Shown: positions 1 through 7,260, numbered from the stretch's first letter. The stretch: DNA of 8,580 nucleotides from Bacteroidia bacterium (GCA_025356795.1 JANXRR010000547.1:1-8580), one strand, 5' to 3'. Numbers and translations are program-made. The notes: generated from the letters alone by a model not told the origin.

Positions 1-1594
1 GGCAGGAGGAAAAGAATCACCCAGGCAGAAACTCATTGGAATGATGTACTTAGTGCTTACTGCACTATTAGCTCTCAATGTAAGTAACGCTGTATTGGAG
101 AAATTTGTCATAATCGATACAACTTTAACTGAGCTCATTGAAGAAAGTAAAGTTACCAATACCAATAAATTAAAAGGTATAGAAGGAGCTACAAGTACCG
201 CCCAAAAAGTTATTGATGCAAAAGCAAAAGCTAAAAGAGTAACCGAGCTTTCTAACGCGACAATCACATATTTGGATGGACTTAAAAAGAAGCTCAGAAC
301 AGGTGAAGATGGTAAAGAATTTGAAGGTGAAGGTTATTGGGCAAATACTCATAGACCGGAAGAATACTTTCTGAATGAAAAGGCAAAAGCCACCGTAAGT
401 AAAGAATACATAGACCGAATTGACAATTTTGTCAGTTCCCTTAATAAAGAAATGAGTTTAAAAACTCCTTTCGCTAAGTTAACTCGCACAGCAAACGATT
501 ATAAAGAGTTTAAGGGCGGAATTCATAAGGACAAGGATTTTATAACTTTTTCTTTTGAAGGGACACCTTTGCCAGCTGCTGTTGCAACTATTAGTCAGCT
601 TCAAACTGAGGTTTTGGACTATGAAGCTCAAGCATTAGATTCTTTAAATGCTATTGCAGAAGGAGTTAGTTATAAAGTTGACCAATTAGTTGCCATGGTT
701 AAGGCAGAGTCAAATACTTTAGTTGCTGGTTTAGATTATGAAGGACAATTGTTTGTTGCTGGAGCTGCTTCTGGAGTTACTCCAGAAATGTTTAAAGATG
801 GTCGCCCTGTTGCTGTTGAAGAAACAGAAATATCTCCGGGTGTTAAAATTAAAATGGGTAAGATTAAATTCCCTGCAAGTGCCAGTTCTTTCGATGCAAA
901 TGGTGTGGCAGAATCTTCGTTTAAAGTGAAAATTAATCTTCCAGGGAGAGCACCAATAGAAGATAATATTAAATATAAGGTATTAAGACCAGTAGCTAAG
1001 TTTGAATCTGTCGCTGCAAGCACACTTTATTTGGAATGTGGTAACGAAATGTCAGTTTCTGTTCAGGGATTAACAGATTTGTCAGGCCTAAATTTATCAT
1101 CTAGCGGTGATGAAGGAACAATTCAAAAAATGGGACCAGGAAAATTTGTACTTCTTCCAAAACGCCCTCAGATGAACGTAAGTATTACCATGAATGGAGT
1201 TTCGATTGGTACACAAAAATTTAGTGCTAAAGTTGTGCCCCAGCCACAAGGCACCATTAAAATTGGAACTCAAGATTATGATCCTGCAAAGGGAATTCCT
1301 GTAGGCTCCAATATAATTAAGTATGTTCCTGAAATAAGTGATGAAACGTTTTTGAAACAGAATGCTAAAGATGCAGCTTATAGAATTGTTAGTATGGTGT
1401 TACAAATTACAGGTAAGACCCCAATAACGTTGACTTCAGGAACTATAGAGTTAACTAAATTTGGCTTGCGGGCTGGAGATACGTTCTCTCTTTCAAATGT
1501 TCAAGTGGTAAGATCAACTTGGGATCCTAATGATTCGGATGCTAAGCCAGTTCAAGCTAAAATGGGGGGAACGTTTAAAATGGCATCAAAATAA
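1..1594 (+). CDS. gldM: Gliding motility / type IX secretion motor protein GldM (first two bases of the start codon missing)
   Basis: GldM is the inner-membrane protein that, with GldL, forms the proton-driven motor powering gliding and type IX secretion; its long periplasmic shaft contacts the GldK/GldN ring. The reading frame is open from position 2 and base 1 fits the G of an ATG, so the protein is about 531 aa, beginning M-A-G-G-K-E-S-P-R; F. johnsoniae GldM is of similar length (about 513 aa, from memory). The internal ATG at 41 is not the start because it would remove the conserved head. Arg9, implicated in motor function in the family, is present. A single transmembrane helix lies at about residues 12-29, with the family signature GMMYLVLTALLALNVS. 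A helical periplasmic region follows, then beta-rich domains from roughly residues 240, 335 and 415, by analogy with D2-D4 of solved GldM structures. The next gene, gldN, starts 15 bases downstream. gldK and gldL would lie upstream, outside the window. No truncation or frameshift is seen. Confidence 0.96.
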   Translation, partial: AGGKESPRQKLIGMMYLVLTALLALNVSNAVLEKFVIIDTTLTELIEESKVTNTNKLKGIEGATSTAQKVIDAKAKAKRVTELSNATITYLDGLKKKLRTGEDGKEFEGEGYWANTHRPEEYFLNEKAKATVSKEYIDRIDNFVSSLNKEMSLKTPFAKLTRTANDYKEFKGGIHKDKDFITFSFEGTPLPAAVATISQLQTEVLDYEAQALDSLNAIAEGVSYKVDQLVAMVKAESNTLVAGLDYEGQLFVAGAASGVTPEMFKDGRPVAVEETEISPGVKIKMGKIKFPASASSFDANGVAESSFKVKINLPGRAPIEDNIKYKVLRPVAKFESVAASTLYLECGNEMSVSVQGLTDLSGLNLSSSGDEGTIQKMGPGKFVLLPKRPQMNVSITMNGVSIGTQKFSAKVVPQPQGTIKIGTQDYDPAKGIPVGSNIIKYVPEISDETFLKQNAKDAAYRIVSMVLQITGKTPITLTSGTIELTKFGLRAGDTFSLSNVQVVRSTWDPNDSDAKPVQAKMGGTFKMASK

Positions 1595-1609
1595 GCTTAC
1601 AATAAAGAT

Positions 1610-2509
1610 ATGAAGAGTTCATTTTTAGTTTGTTGTATAATTCTTAGTTACTCTCTGCCAATATATGCGCAGCAAGATACTATCGTAAATCCCGCTTCGA
1701 TTGAGGGGATACCCTATTATGAACAACTTTATAGATACAGAGTTAGCAGAATAATTGATCTGGCGGAGAGACAAAACGCTGGGTTTAAATCTCGTCAGTC
1801 TGATATCTCTAGATTTATTCTGAGTTCGATTAAGAATGGTAAGCTCAATGTCTACAATGATTCACTTACCCGTGTTCAAACAGTTAATGAAACCTTAATT
1901 AGTAATACTGCTGTTATGGCCGATGCATGGGATTCTAAAAAATCCTACGTAACGAGCGAAGCGGTAAGCTTAAATGGTATTAATTATAGTTCAATACGAA
2001 ATGACAACTCTGGACATAACCCATCAGATGCTACTTGGTGGGAAAAATCTGCTGATCAAACGGAATATATAGGAGCTGACCAGATAGCAGGTCTTGAATT
2101 AAGAGAGGATGTTATTTTTGATAAAAGAAGATCTCGTCTTTTTTACGATATGCAGGCAATTGGTATTTTGGCTCAGAAACAAGGTGATGATCAATTGAAT
2201 CCAAGAGGTTATATATTATTCAAGGATTTTTTCAAATTGGTAGAAGCATACTCTCATAGTAAGAATCTTTCTGAAAGAGATATGGTACTTTGGAGAAACA
2301 GATATAACCCTGCAGAAAACAGATCTTTTACGGATGCTTTCAAACTTAGATTGTTTCATGGAGTGATTGAGAAAGTCGAGAATCCAGACGATCAATCAAT
2401 TGTCGAGATATTTAGAAGAAATAACAGATCATATACAGAAGCAATTTACGCAAGATGGGAAGAAGAGCTTAAAATGATGGAGAAGGAGCATAATTTGTGG
2501 GAATATTAG
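1610..2509 (+). CDS. gldN: Gliding motility / type IX secretion ring protein GldN with an inserted CBM5/12-like segment
   Basis: GldN (PorN in Porphyromonas) is a periplasmic protein that forms a ring with the lipoprotein GldK and links the GldLM motor to outer-membrane T9SS parts. This 299-aa protein has a Sec signal peptide (about residues 1-20, cleavage after the A of IYA, before QQD). Next comes the family's N-terminal region (YYEQLYRYRVSRIIDLAERQ, about 36-55, and ILSSIKNGKL, 70-79). The conserved C-terminal core starts near residue 163, with LREDVIFDKRRSRLFYDMQ at 164-182, and ends WEEE...LWEY. Between them, residues about 106-146 show W107, Y113, V119, N122-G123, Y126, N131, G135, P138 and W143-W144, the spacing of CBM5/12 (ChtBD3-like) modules. 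I do not recall such a segment in other GldN proteins, where this place holds a variable linker. The frame stays open through it, so it is part of the protein. gldN follows gldM by 15 bases and ends before a terminator, so it closes the operon. The GldN identity is firm; the module's fold and any ligand are inference. Confidence 0.93.
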   Translation: MKSSFLVCCIILSYSLPIYAQQDTIVNPASIEGIPYYEQLYRYRVSRIIDLAERQNAGFKSRQSDISRFILSSIKNGKLNVYNDSLTRVQTVNETLISNTAVMADAWDSKKSYVTSEAVSLNGINYSSIRNDNSGHNPSDATWWEKSADQTEYIGADQIAGLELREDVIFDKRRSRLFYDMQAIGILAQKQGDDQLNPRGYILFKDFFKLVEAYSHSKNLSERDMVLWRNRYNPAENRSFTDAFKLRLFHGVIEKVENPDDQSIVEIFRRNNRSYTEAIYARWEEELKMMEKEHNLWEY

Positions 2510-2528
2510 AAATCTAAATTCCTAAATG

Positions 2529-2552
2529 AAAGCTCCTTTTGGAGCTTTTTTT
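2529..2552 (+). terminator. Rho-independent terminator of the gldMN operon
   Basis: A perfect 8-bp stem, AAAGCTCC with GGAGCTTT, encloses a TTTT loop and runs into four more T residues. It starts 20 bases after the gldN stop and ends 14 bases before the acetyltransferase start. The T tract is only on the plus-strand side, so it should stop transcription coming from gldN. Confidence 0.9.
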
Positions 2553-2566
2553 ATTTATAAATTTTT

Positions 2567-3040
2567 ATGAGAGTATTAAGGCAAGGAGAGAGAGAGGATA
2601 TTCCAAGGGTGTTGGAGCTGGTAAAGGAGTTGGCCATATATGAGAAGGCATCTAATGAAGTAATCAATACCGTTGAGAGAATGACTATGGATGGTTTTGG
2701 TCAAAATCCCATATTCGGTTTTTTTGTAGCTGAAGAAAGCAATTACATAGTGGGTTTGTCTCTTTATTATTATCGTTACTCTACTTGGAAAGGAAAGCGT
2801 ATGTACTTAGAAGACATTATAGTTACTGAGCAATATCGTGGAAGAGGGATAGGTAAATTATTGTTTGAACGAACCATGCTTAAAACAATTGAAGATGATT
2901 GCTCTGGAATGGTTTGGCAAGTGTTAGATTGGAATGAGCCTTCCATTAATTTTTATAAAAGTTATAAAGCTAAACTTGATGGCGAGTGGATTAATGGCAG
3001 TCTAGAGCTTGGTGAAATCAAAACACTATTAAGGAAATAA
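2567..3040 (+). CDS. GNAT family N-acetyltransferase, SAT1/thialysine acetyltransferase-like
   Basis: A cytoplasmic acetyl-CoA-dependent N-acetyltransferase of 157 aa, the usual length for the spermidine/spermine and thialysine N-acetyltransferase branch of GNAT. The CoA pyrophosphate-binding motif A is QYRGRGIG (residues 89-96). It is preceded by the branch-typical YYYRYSTWKGKRMYLEDIIV stretch (67-86) and followed by WQVLDWNEPSINFY (117-130). Y130 sits where SAT1-type enzymes have the tyrosine proposed as general acid. The substrate (polyamine, thialysine or another amine) cannot be read from sequence. The start lies 14 bases after the gldN terminator, in an A/T-only leader with no Shine-Dalgarno sequence, as is usual in Bacteroidota. 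No convincing promoter was found, so transcription may depend on readthrough or on a promoter inside gldN. Its stop codon directly abuts the stop of the convergent DUF4286 gene. Confidence 0.88.
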   Translation: MRVLRQGEREDIPRVLELVKELAIYEKASNEVINTVERMTMDGFGQNPIFGFFVAEESNYIVGLSLYYYRYSTWKGKRMYLEDIIVTEQYRGRGIGKLLFERTMLKTIEDDCSGMVWQVLDWNEPSINFYKSYKAKLDGEWINGSLELGEIKTLLRK

Positions 3041-3346
3041 TTATTTTACTTCTTCCAATAAAGTTCTAAAAGTTATGTGCCTGTCTTTAAATCGTGTTTG
3101 TTGTTCTTCAACTAATGGCTTTGAATAATCATTTATAAACAAAAGAATTTCATCAATTGTATTGGAAAAAAATTGAATACTATACGAGGTTGAAGATTCG
3201 TCATCATGGCTTAATACTTTATATATTTTACATTCAATAAATAATTCTGTCTTCATTACTTCTGGTATGTAAAATGATTTTAGCCATACCAGTAGCTGTT
3301 CCTCTACCTCCTTATCAATTCCAATTGTTTCGTTATATAAAATCAT
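3041..3346 (-). CDS. DUF4286 family protein
   Basis: A 101-aa protein matching the Bacteroidota-restricted DUF4286 family, small predicted cytoplasmic proteins of unknown function. Recognisable features are the MILYNETIGID opening, a WLKSFYIPEVM segment (about residues 21-31) resembling the family's W-hydrophobic-x-x-x-H/Y-IP-x-VM motif, a central SYSIQFF strand (54-60) and the C-terminal FRTLLEEV (93-100). There is no signal peptide or membrane segment. The alternating strands and helix resemble a ferredoxin-like/antibody-biosynthesis-monooxygenase-type fold, but that is only an impression. The ATG begins two bases after the stop of the upstream dehydrogenase gene, so it is very probably the last gene of that operon. 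It ends flush against the acetyltransferase gene on the other strand, leaving no room for its own terminator. Confidence 0.85.
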   Translation of the reverse strand: MILYNETIGIDKEVEEQLLVWLKSFYIPEVMKTELFIECKIYKVLSHDDESSTSYSIQFFSNTIDEILLFINDYSKPLVEEQQTRFKDRHITFRTLLEEVK

Positions 3347-3348
3347 TC

Positions 3349-4560
3349 TTAATCCTTTACGTAATCCAAAAGATAGTGAAAATTGGAAGTGAGACCTCCT
3401 TCTTTTGCTACAGTAGCTCTAAGTATGATCCCTTCGGGTTTCCCAAGAATTAATGGATTCATAATTCGATCCAGTAAATCCCTTCCAAATTCATCTGAAG
3501 CACTTCTTGGCAATTCGCAGGGGAGATTATCAATGGCCATTACAGTTACGTTTTCATCGCCACTTAAAGCTTTATGTAATGTGTTTTCTATAAAATTATA
3601 ATCATATAACGGTTCAATAATTGTGCTTGCTTTTTTTGTTGATGGGATAGACCCATTAATGTCGCAAGTTATATCTGCAATAATTTTGATTGTGAAATTA
3701 TTGCTGCTCAGATTTTCATGTTGAAAAAGCTTGGGGGCTTTTGGATTCCAGTAGGCACCTGCAATTAGGATTTCGGCTACTGCTGCGTATTTTAAAAAAT
3801 CAGACTTGTACTTTTCTGGATTTAGGTGAAATTCATTTCTATTGAAATTTAATCCTTCTTTATGAATATGGTAATCGGCACTACCTAATTGAACATATAT
3901 TGCTTCATTAAATTTCTTTGTTAAGAATTCTTCAGAGGAGACTTTACGAATTCCTGCTGTGTCAAGCGTTTCCATAGCACCTTTTGCAACCCTACCACCT
4001 CCAGTTAGTATAATTTTAATCGGGGGTAGAATTACTTTTCGTAATTCAATTTTTAGATCGTTAATATCGAAGCATTCAAAAGCACGCCTCAAAGAAAAAG
4101 TTTTATTTTTTTTCCCGTATGTCCATAAAGCATTATAGGCTCCAACGATGCCTGCATATCTACCGAAGGCCACTAGTCTATTTCCTTGACTATCTTTTAA
4201 CGCTTCATAATCAATTAGTGTAATTTGTTTTTGTAACACTATTTGTAGAAGGTTTTTGTTGTAAGGTTGTTTTTTTATTGTATGTGAAAAAAACAGATAA
4301 GTTTTGTTGGCAAGTAATTGATCAATCGGAACTTCTTTGATTCCAAATAGAATATCACAATCGTTTACATTTGTAACTATTTCCGCACCTGAGTTTTTAT
4401 ACTCTATGTCTTTAAAACATCGAATATCACTACTTTGAACTGCTATTTTTACATTGGGATATAATTGTTGAATTTCTTCAACTTGCGCTGGTGTAAAGGC
4501 CACTCGCTTGTCAGGTGGATTTTTACCTTCTCGTATTAATCCAATTCTAATGGTAGACAT
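3349..4560 (-). CDS. Saccharopine dehydrogenase (lysine-forming, LYS1-like) / AlaDH-PNT family oxidoreductase
   Basis: A 403-aa NAD(P)-dependent oxidoreductase of the alanine dehydrogenase/transhydrogenase fold family. It most resembles L-lysine-forming saccharopine dehydrogenase, which interconverts saccharopine with lysine and 2-oxoglutarate. The N-terminal domain has the KRVAFTP signature (residues 18-24, R19). Lys75 in GIKEVP and His93 in FFSHTIK align with the catalytic Lys77 and His96 of yeast Lys1, as I recall that sequence. AFGRYAGIVGA (131-141) and AIDNLPCELPRSASDEF (342-358) are also shared with Lys1. The nucleotide-binding loop is GGGRVAKG (187-194). I chose the ATG at 4560: the frame extends to a TTG at 4566, but MSTIRIGLIREGK is the family-like N-terminus. 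The gene follows the AIM24 stop by 6 bases and precedes the DUF4286 gene by 2, so these are likely one operon. No saccharopine reductase partner is visible here, so the substrate remains open. Confidence 0.82.
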   Translation of the reverse strand: MSTIRIGLIREGKNPPDKRVAFTPAQVEEIQQLYPNVKIAVQSSDIRCFKDIEYKNSGAEIVTNVNDCDILFGIKEVPIDQLLANKTYLFFSHTIKKQPYNKNLLQIVLQKQITLIDYEALKDSQGNRLVAFGRYAGIVGAYNALWTYGKKNKTFSLRRAFECFDINDLKIELRKVILPPIKIILTGGGRVAKGAMETLDTAGIRKVSSEEFLTKKFNEAIYVQLGSADYHIHKEGLNFNRNEFHLNPEKYKSDFLKYAAVAEILIAGAYWNPKAPKLFQHENLSSNNFTIKIIADITCDINGSIPSTKKASTIIEPLYDYNFIENTLHKALSGDENVTVMAIDNLPCELPRSASDEFGRDLLDRIMNPLILGKPEGIILRATVAKEGGLTSNFHYLLDYVKD

Positions 4561-4566
4561 TATCAA

Positions 4567-5340
4567 TTAGCTCTCAAGGAATCCACCCAATAGCGAACTA
4601 GATTCTTTTCTGCTATTGCCGCCATAGGGCGCAAGTGCCTGGATAAGTTTACGAATGGGCATGGACTGCAGCCATACCTTTCCGGTGCCTTTAAGTGTAG
4701 CTAAGTAGATACCTTCGCCACCAAATACCATTGACTTTAAACTTCCTACCGATTCAACATCAAAATCAATTTGAGATTCAAATGCAACCACGCAACCAGT
4801 ATCTACTCTTAAGGTTTCGTTATTTAATGTTCTTTCTATAACAGTTCCCCCGGCATGAACAAAGGCCTTACCATCGCCTTGTAATTTTTGTAGAATAAAT
4901 CCTTCTCCTCCAATGAGCCCAGATCCAATTTTTCTATTGAACACAATTGAAAGTTTAGTGCCTAATGCAGCACATAAAAAACCATCCTTTTGAACTACTA
5001 ATTCGTTATTGGGACTTCTGGCTAAATCAATAGGAATAACGGTTCCTGGATAGGGAGCTGAGAAGCCAACTTTTGCTTTTTTGTTTCCTCTATTGGTAAA
5101 GTGTGTCATGAATAACGATTCACCGGTAAGCATCCGGCTGCCAGCGGATAGTAGTTTATCAAATAGGCCTTGATTGGTATTACTGCCATCGCCCATCTTG
5201 GTTTCAAACATAATGCCTTGCTCCATAAACAGCATAGCACCAGCTTCTGCAATTACCGTTTCCATCGGGTCAAGCTCTACTTCAACAATTTGAATGCTTT
5301 CACCTTTAATTTGATAGTCTATTTCGTGTGATACTGGCAT
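4567..5340 (-). CDS. AIM24 / TIGR00266 family protein
   Basis: A 257-aa protein of the AIM24 (TIGR00266) family, widespread in bacteria and archaea and related to a yeast mitochondrial inner-membrane protein; the bacterial function is not established. It shows the family's opening, with a predicted beta-strand-rich half around [20 protein letters not shown] (about residues 23-42). The central part holds glycine-rich strands, including [20 protein letters not shown] (about 141-160), followed by [11 protein letters not shown]. The C-terminal part has [18 protein letters not shown] and the common [10 protein letters not shown]. Full length for the family; no signal peptide or transmembrane helix. 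It starts at [14 protein letters not shown] with no Shine-Dalgarno sequence. It is separated from the upstream 70-aa gene by 87 bp holding a palindrome, and is followed after 6 bases by the dehydrogenase gene, so it may open a three-gene operon. Confidence 0.9.
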   Translation of the reverse strand: MPVSHEIDYQIKGESIQIVEVELDPMETVIAEAGAMLFMEQGIMFETKMGDGSNTNQGLFDKLLSAGSRMLTGESLFMTHFTNRGNKKAKVGFSAPYPGTVIPIDLARSPNNELVVQKDGFLCAALGTKLSIVFNRKIGSGLIGGEGFILQKLQGDGKAFVHAGGTVIERTLNNETLRVDTGCVVAFESQIDFDVESVGSLKSMVFGGEGIYLATLKGTGKVWLQSMPIRKLIQALAPYGGNSRKESSSLLGGFLES

Positions 5341-5388
5341 GGTTGTTTATGATTTTTAGTTATCAATAATTCTTTGGCTTTTAAAATT

Positions 5389-5411
5389 AAGGTTTACTTT
5401 AAGTTAACCTT
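5389..5411 (-). terminator. 23-bp palindrome, possible weak terminator or operator between the gltX pair and the AIM24 operon
   Basis: Read on the minus strand, two 11-base arms (AAGGTTAACTT and AAGTAAACCTT) flank one central base and pair at 10 of 11 positions. The A/T-rich run AATTTTAAAA follows. It lies 17 bases past the stop of the 70-aa gene and 49 bases before the AIM24 start. The stem is A/T-rich and has no true U tract, so a terminator is only one reading; a transcription factor operator for the AIM24 gene is the other. Confidence 0.4.
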
Positions 5412-5427
5412 GCAGTGAAAAGTTCAA

Positions 5428-5640
5428 CTATTTCTTTTTCTTCTTTAAGTTTTCCTTTTCTTCTTTTTCAAGCAATTTTTTATCGTCAACATTTTTATTC
5501 AAGAACTCATTGATCTTTTCAATATTCATGTTCGACTGAAGTTCGCCAAATTGATTAATGGTTACTTCAAAACCTCTAAGATCGGAATGAACTCTTGGTT
5601 TATTTTGCTTTTTTTTTGACTGCTCTTCTTTCTTTGCCAT
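5428..5640 (-). CDS. Small lysine-rich hypothetical protein, translationally coupled to gltX
   Basis: A 70-aa, highly charged protein of unknown function. I believe similar small proteins occur behind gltX in other Bacteroidota, but cannot verify it. Both ends are lysine-rich and look disordered (MAKKEEQSKKKQNK at the start, EKEEKENLKKKKK at the end). The middle is more protein-like: LRGFEVTINQFGELQSN (about residues 21-37), possibly two short strands, then a probable helix MNIEKINEFLNKNVDDKKLL (38-57). It has no signal peptide or membrane segment. Its ATG overlaps the gltX stop by one base (TAATG), a stop-restart arrangement that suggests translational coupling and argues that the gene is real. 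The basic tails suggest contact with RNA or ribosomes, but that is conjecture. A run of nine A residues lies in its early codons. Confidence 0.78.
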   Translation of the reverse strand: MAKKEEQSKKKQNKPRVHSDLRGFEVTINQFGELQSNMNIEKINEFLNKNVDDKKLLEKEEKENLKKKKK

Positions 5641-7172
5641 TACTTTATTGGTATGGTTTTCAACGCGCGTTCAATTCTTTTAGTTATTTCTTCTTTCCCC
5701 AAAATTTCCATAGAGGCCATTAAATCTGGACCTGAAGCTCCGCCAGTAAGTGCCACTCGTAAGGGTTGTAATATTTTTCCGGTGCTTACTGTTAATTCAG
5801 TGGTAACTTTTTCAAGTGTTGATTTCGCTAATTCGGCAGTTAACATAGTTAGCTGCTTGAGTTGATCTTTGTAATGACCAAGAACAGTTACGGCTTCTTG
5901 ATTCCACTTCTTACTGGTAACCTGTTCATCATAACTGGTTGGTGCTATAAAAAAGAACCTACTTTGTAGCCAGAAATCTTGCGGAAAGGTGACTCTATCT
6001 TTTAAAAGGCCGCAAATTTTAGCTGCCAATTCTTGTGAGCAAGTAATTTTTTCTTTCGATAATGAATCCAACAGATAATTGGCTAAGTCCTCATTCGCTT
6101 TCGCGCGAATGTATTGTTGATTGAACCATTGAGCTTTTTGGATATCAAACTTTGCTCCTGCCTTTCCGATGCGCTCCAGAGAAAATGAATCGATCAATTC
6201 ATCCATAGCAAAAATCTCTTGTTCAGTGCCTGGATTCCATCCTAAAAACGCTAAGAAGTTAACCAACGCTTCGGGCAAGTATCCAGCTTCTTTATAGCCT
6301 ATTGCAACTTCATTGGTATGATGATCTTTCCACGTAAGCGGAAAAATGGGGAAGCCCATCTTGTCAGCATCGCGCTTGCTAAGTTTTCCGTTTCCGTCAG
6401 GTTTTAATAATAACGGAAGATGCGCGAACTGTGGCATTTCATTTTGCCAACCCAAATAATGATACAGCAGCACGTGAAGTGGTGCTGATGGCAGCCACTC
6501 TTCACCGCGGATCACATGAGAAATCTGCATCAAATAATCATCTACCACATTCGCTAAATGATAGGTGGGCATGCCATCTGACTTCATTAATACCTTATCG
6601 TCTAACGTATCAGACCAAACGGTCACTGTTCCTCTAATTAAATCGTTTACTACGACTTCCTGCCCGCTTATAACCTTGGCGCGAATCACATAAGAAGTAC
6701 CTGATTCCATCAATTGCTTAGTTTCTGATTCATTCAGTGAAAGAGAATTTTTCATTGACATTCGTGAATGAACTCCATACTGCTGATTATCGTTTCCCTC
6801 AGCTTTTAAACGATCGCGCATTGCCTCAATTTCAGCCTCGCTGTCAAAAGCATAGTAGGCATTTGCGGAAGTTATTAATTGATCTACATATTTCTTATAA
6901 AGATGCTTTCGCTCCGATTGACGGTAGGGAGCATGAGGGCCACCAACACCCTGGCCTTCATCAATCTGTATTCCTGCCCACTGCAAAGACTCGAGGATGA
7001 ATTCTTCAGCACCTGGAACGAACCGATTTTGGTCAGTGTCTTCAATCCTAAGAATCATTGTCCCACCTTTCTGACGAGCAAGTAGGTAATTATACAAAGC
7101 CGTCCGAATTCCGCCTATATGAAGTGCGCCTGTGGGGCTGGGGGCAAAGCGAACGCGAACGGGTTTTGTCAT
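5640..7172 (-). CDS. gltX: Glutamate--tRNA ligase (GluRS)
   Basis: A cytoplasmic class I aminoacyl-tRNA synthetase that charges tRNA-Glu with glutamate using ATP. It is 510 aa, normal for bacterial GluRS. The Rossmann fold carries the HIGH-motif equivalent HIGG (residues 18-21) within FAPSPTGALHIGG, then LRIEDTD (41-47). The KMSKS loop appears as KLSKR (263-267). The cysteine zinc site seen in some GluRS is absent: the corresponding region reads YYAFD (116-120 area). The rest is the helical anticodon-binding half, with FLGWNPGTEQEIF and later LRVALTGGASGPDL near the end. The start MTKPVRVRFAPSPTG is the standard one, and a good -7 box lies 25 bases upstream. Since the next gene is glnS, this enzyme is expected to charge tRNA-Glu only (discriminating); this is an inference from context. 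Its stop overlaps the ATG of the 70-aa gene. Confidence 0.98.
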   Translation of the reverse strand: MTKPVRVRFAPSPTGALHIGGIRTALYNYLLARQKGGTMILRIEDTDQNRFVPGAEEFILESLQWAGIQIDEGQGVGGPHAPYRQSERKHLYKKYVDQLITSANAYYAFDSEAEIEAMRDRLKAEGNDNQQYGVHSRMSMKNSLSLNESETKQLMESGTSYVIRAKVISGQEVVVNDLIRGTVTVWSDTLDDKVLMKSDGMPTYHLANVVDDYLMQISHVIRGEEWLPSAPLHVLLYHYLGWQNEMPQFAHLPLLLKPDGNGKLSKRDADKMGFPIFPLTWKDHHTNEVAIGYKEAGYLPEALVNFLAFLGWNPGTEQEIFAMDELIDSFSLERIGKAGAKFDIQKAQWFNQQYIRAKANEDLANYLLDSLSKEKITCSQELAAKICGLLKDRVTFPQDFWLQSRFFFIAPTSYDEQVTSKKWNQEAVTVLGHYKDQLKQLTMLTAELAKSTLEKVTTELTVSTGKILQPLRVALTGGASGPDLMASMEILGKEEITKRIERALKTIPIK

Positions 7173-7197
7173 TAGGAAAATGATATTGGTTAAATGA

Positions 7198-7227
7198 CAA
7201 AGGTAAAAGATGAATTGGCAATATTAA
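7198..7227 (-). promoter_or_regulatory. Putative Bacteroidota promoter for gltX
   Basis: On the minus strand, TACCTTTG (7205 down to 7198) matches the Bacteroidota -7 consensus TAnnTTTG exactly. TTA at 7227-7225, one base off the -33 TTG, lies upstream with a 19-base spacer. Transcription would start near 7191-7194 and give a short leader of about 20 bases to the gltX ATG. The exact -7 box is the main support; the -33 box is weak. Confidence 0.42.
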
Positions 7228-7260
7228 CCTTGAAAGCAGGATTGTTTCGTCATGAAATTA

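Noticed and set aside
41..43. ATG at 41 as the start of GldM
   Set aside because: The same frame continues upstream to base 1 and encodes the conserved GldM head with R9, so the real start is at the window edge.
736..1023. 95-aa open frame on the minus strand inside gldM
   Set aside because: Antisense to a well-supported GldM frame, with no recognisable domain or start context.
1610..1670. Lipoprotein signal in GldN because of two cysteines in the signal peptide
   Set aside because: The cysteines at residues 8-9 sit inside the hydrophobic core, not after a lipobox; cleavage after the alanine of IYA before QQD fits a normal Sec signal peptidase I site.
4561..4566. Upstream TTG start for the saccharopine dehydrogenase-like protein
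   Set aside because: It adds only M-I before an ATG that gives the family-typical N-terminus; the TTG directly follows the previous stop codon and has no independent support.
6737..7085. Two overlapping plus-strand open frames (87 and 68 aa) within gltX
   Set aside because: Both are antisense to conserved GluRS sequence and overlap each other in different frames.
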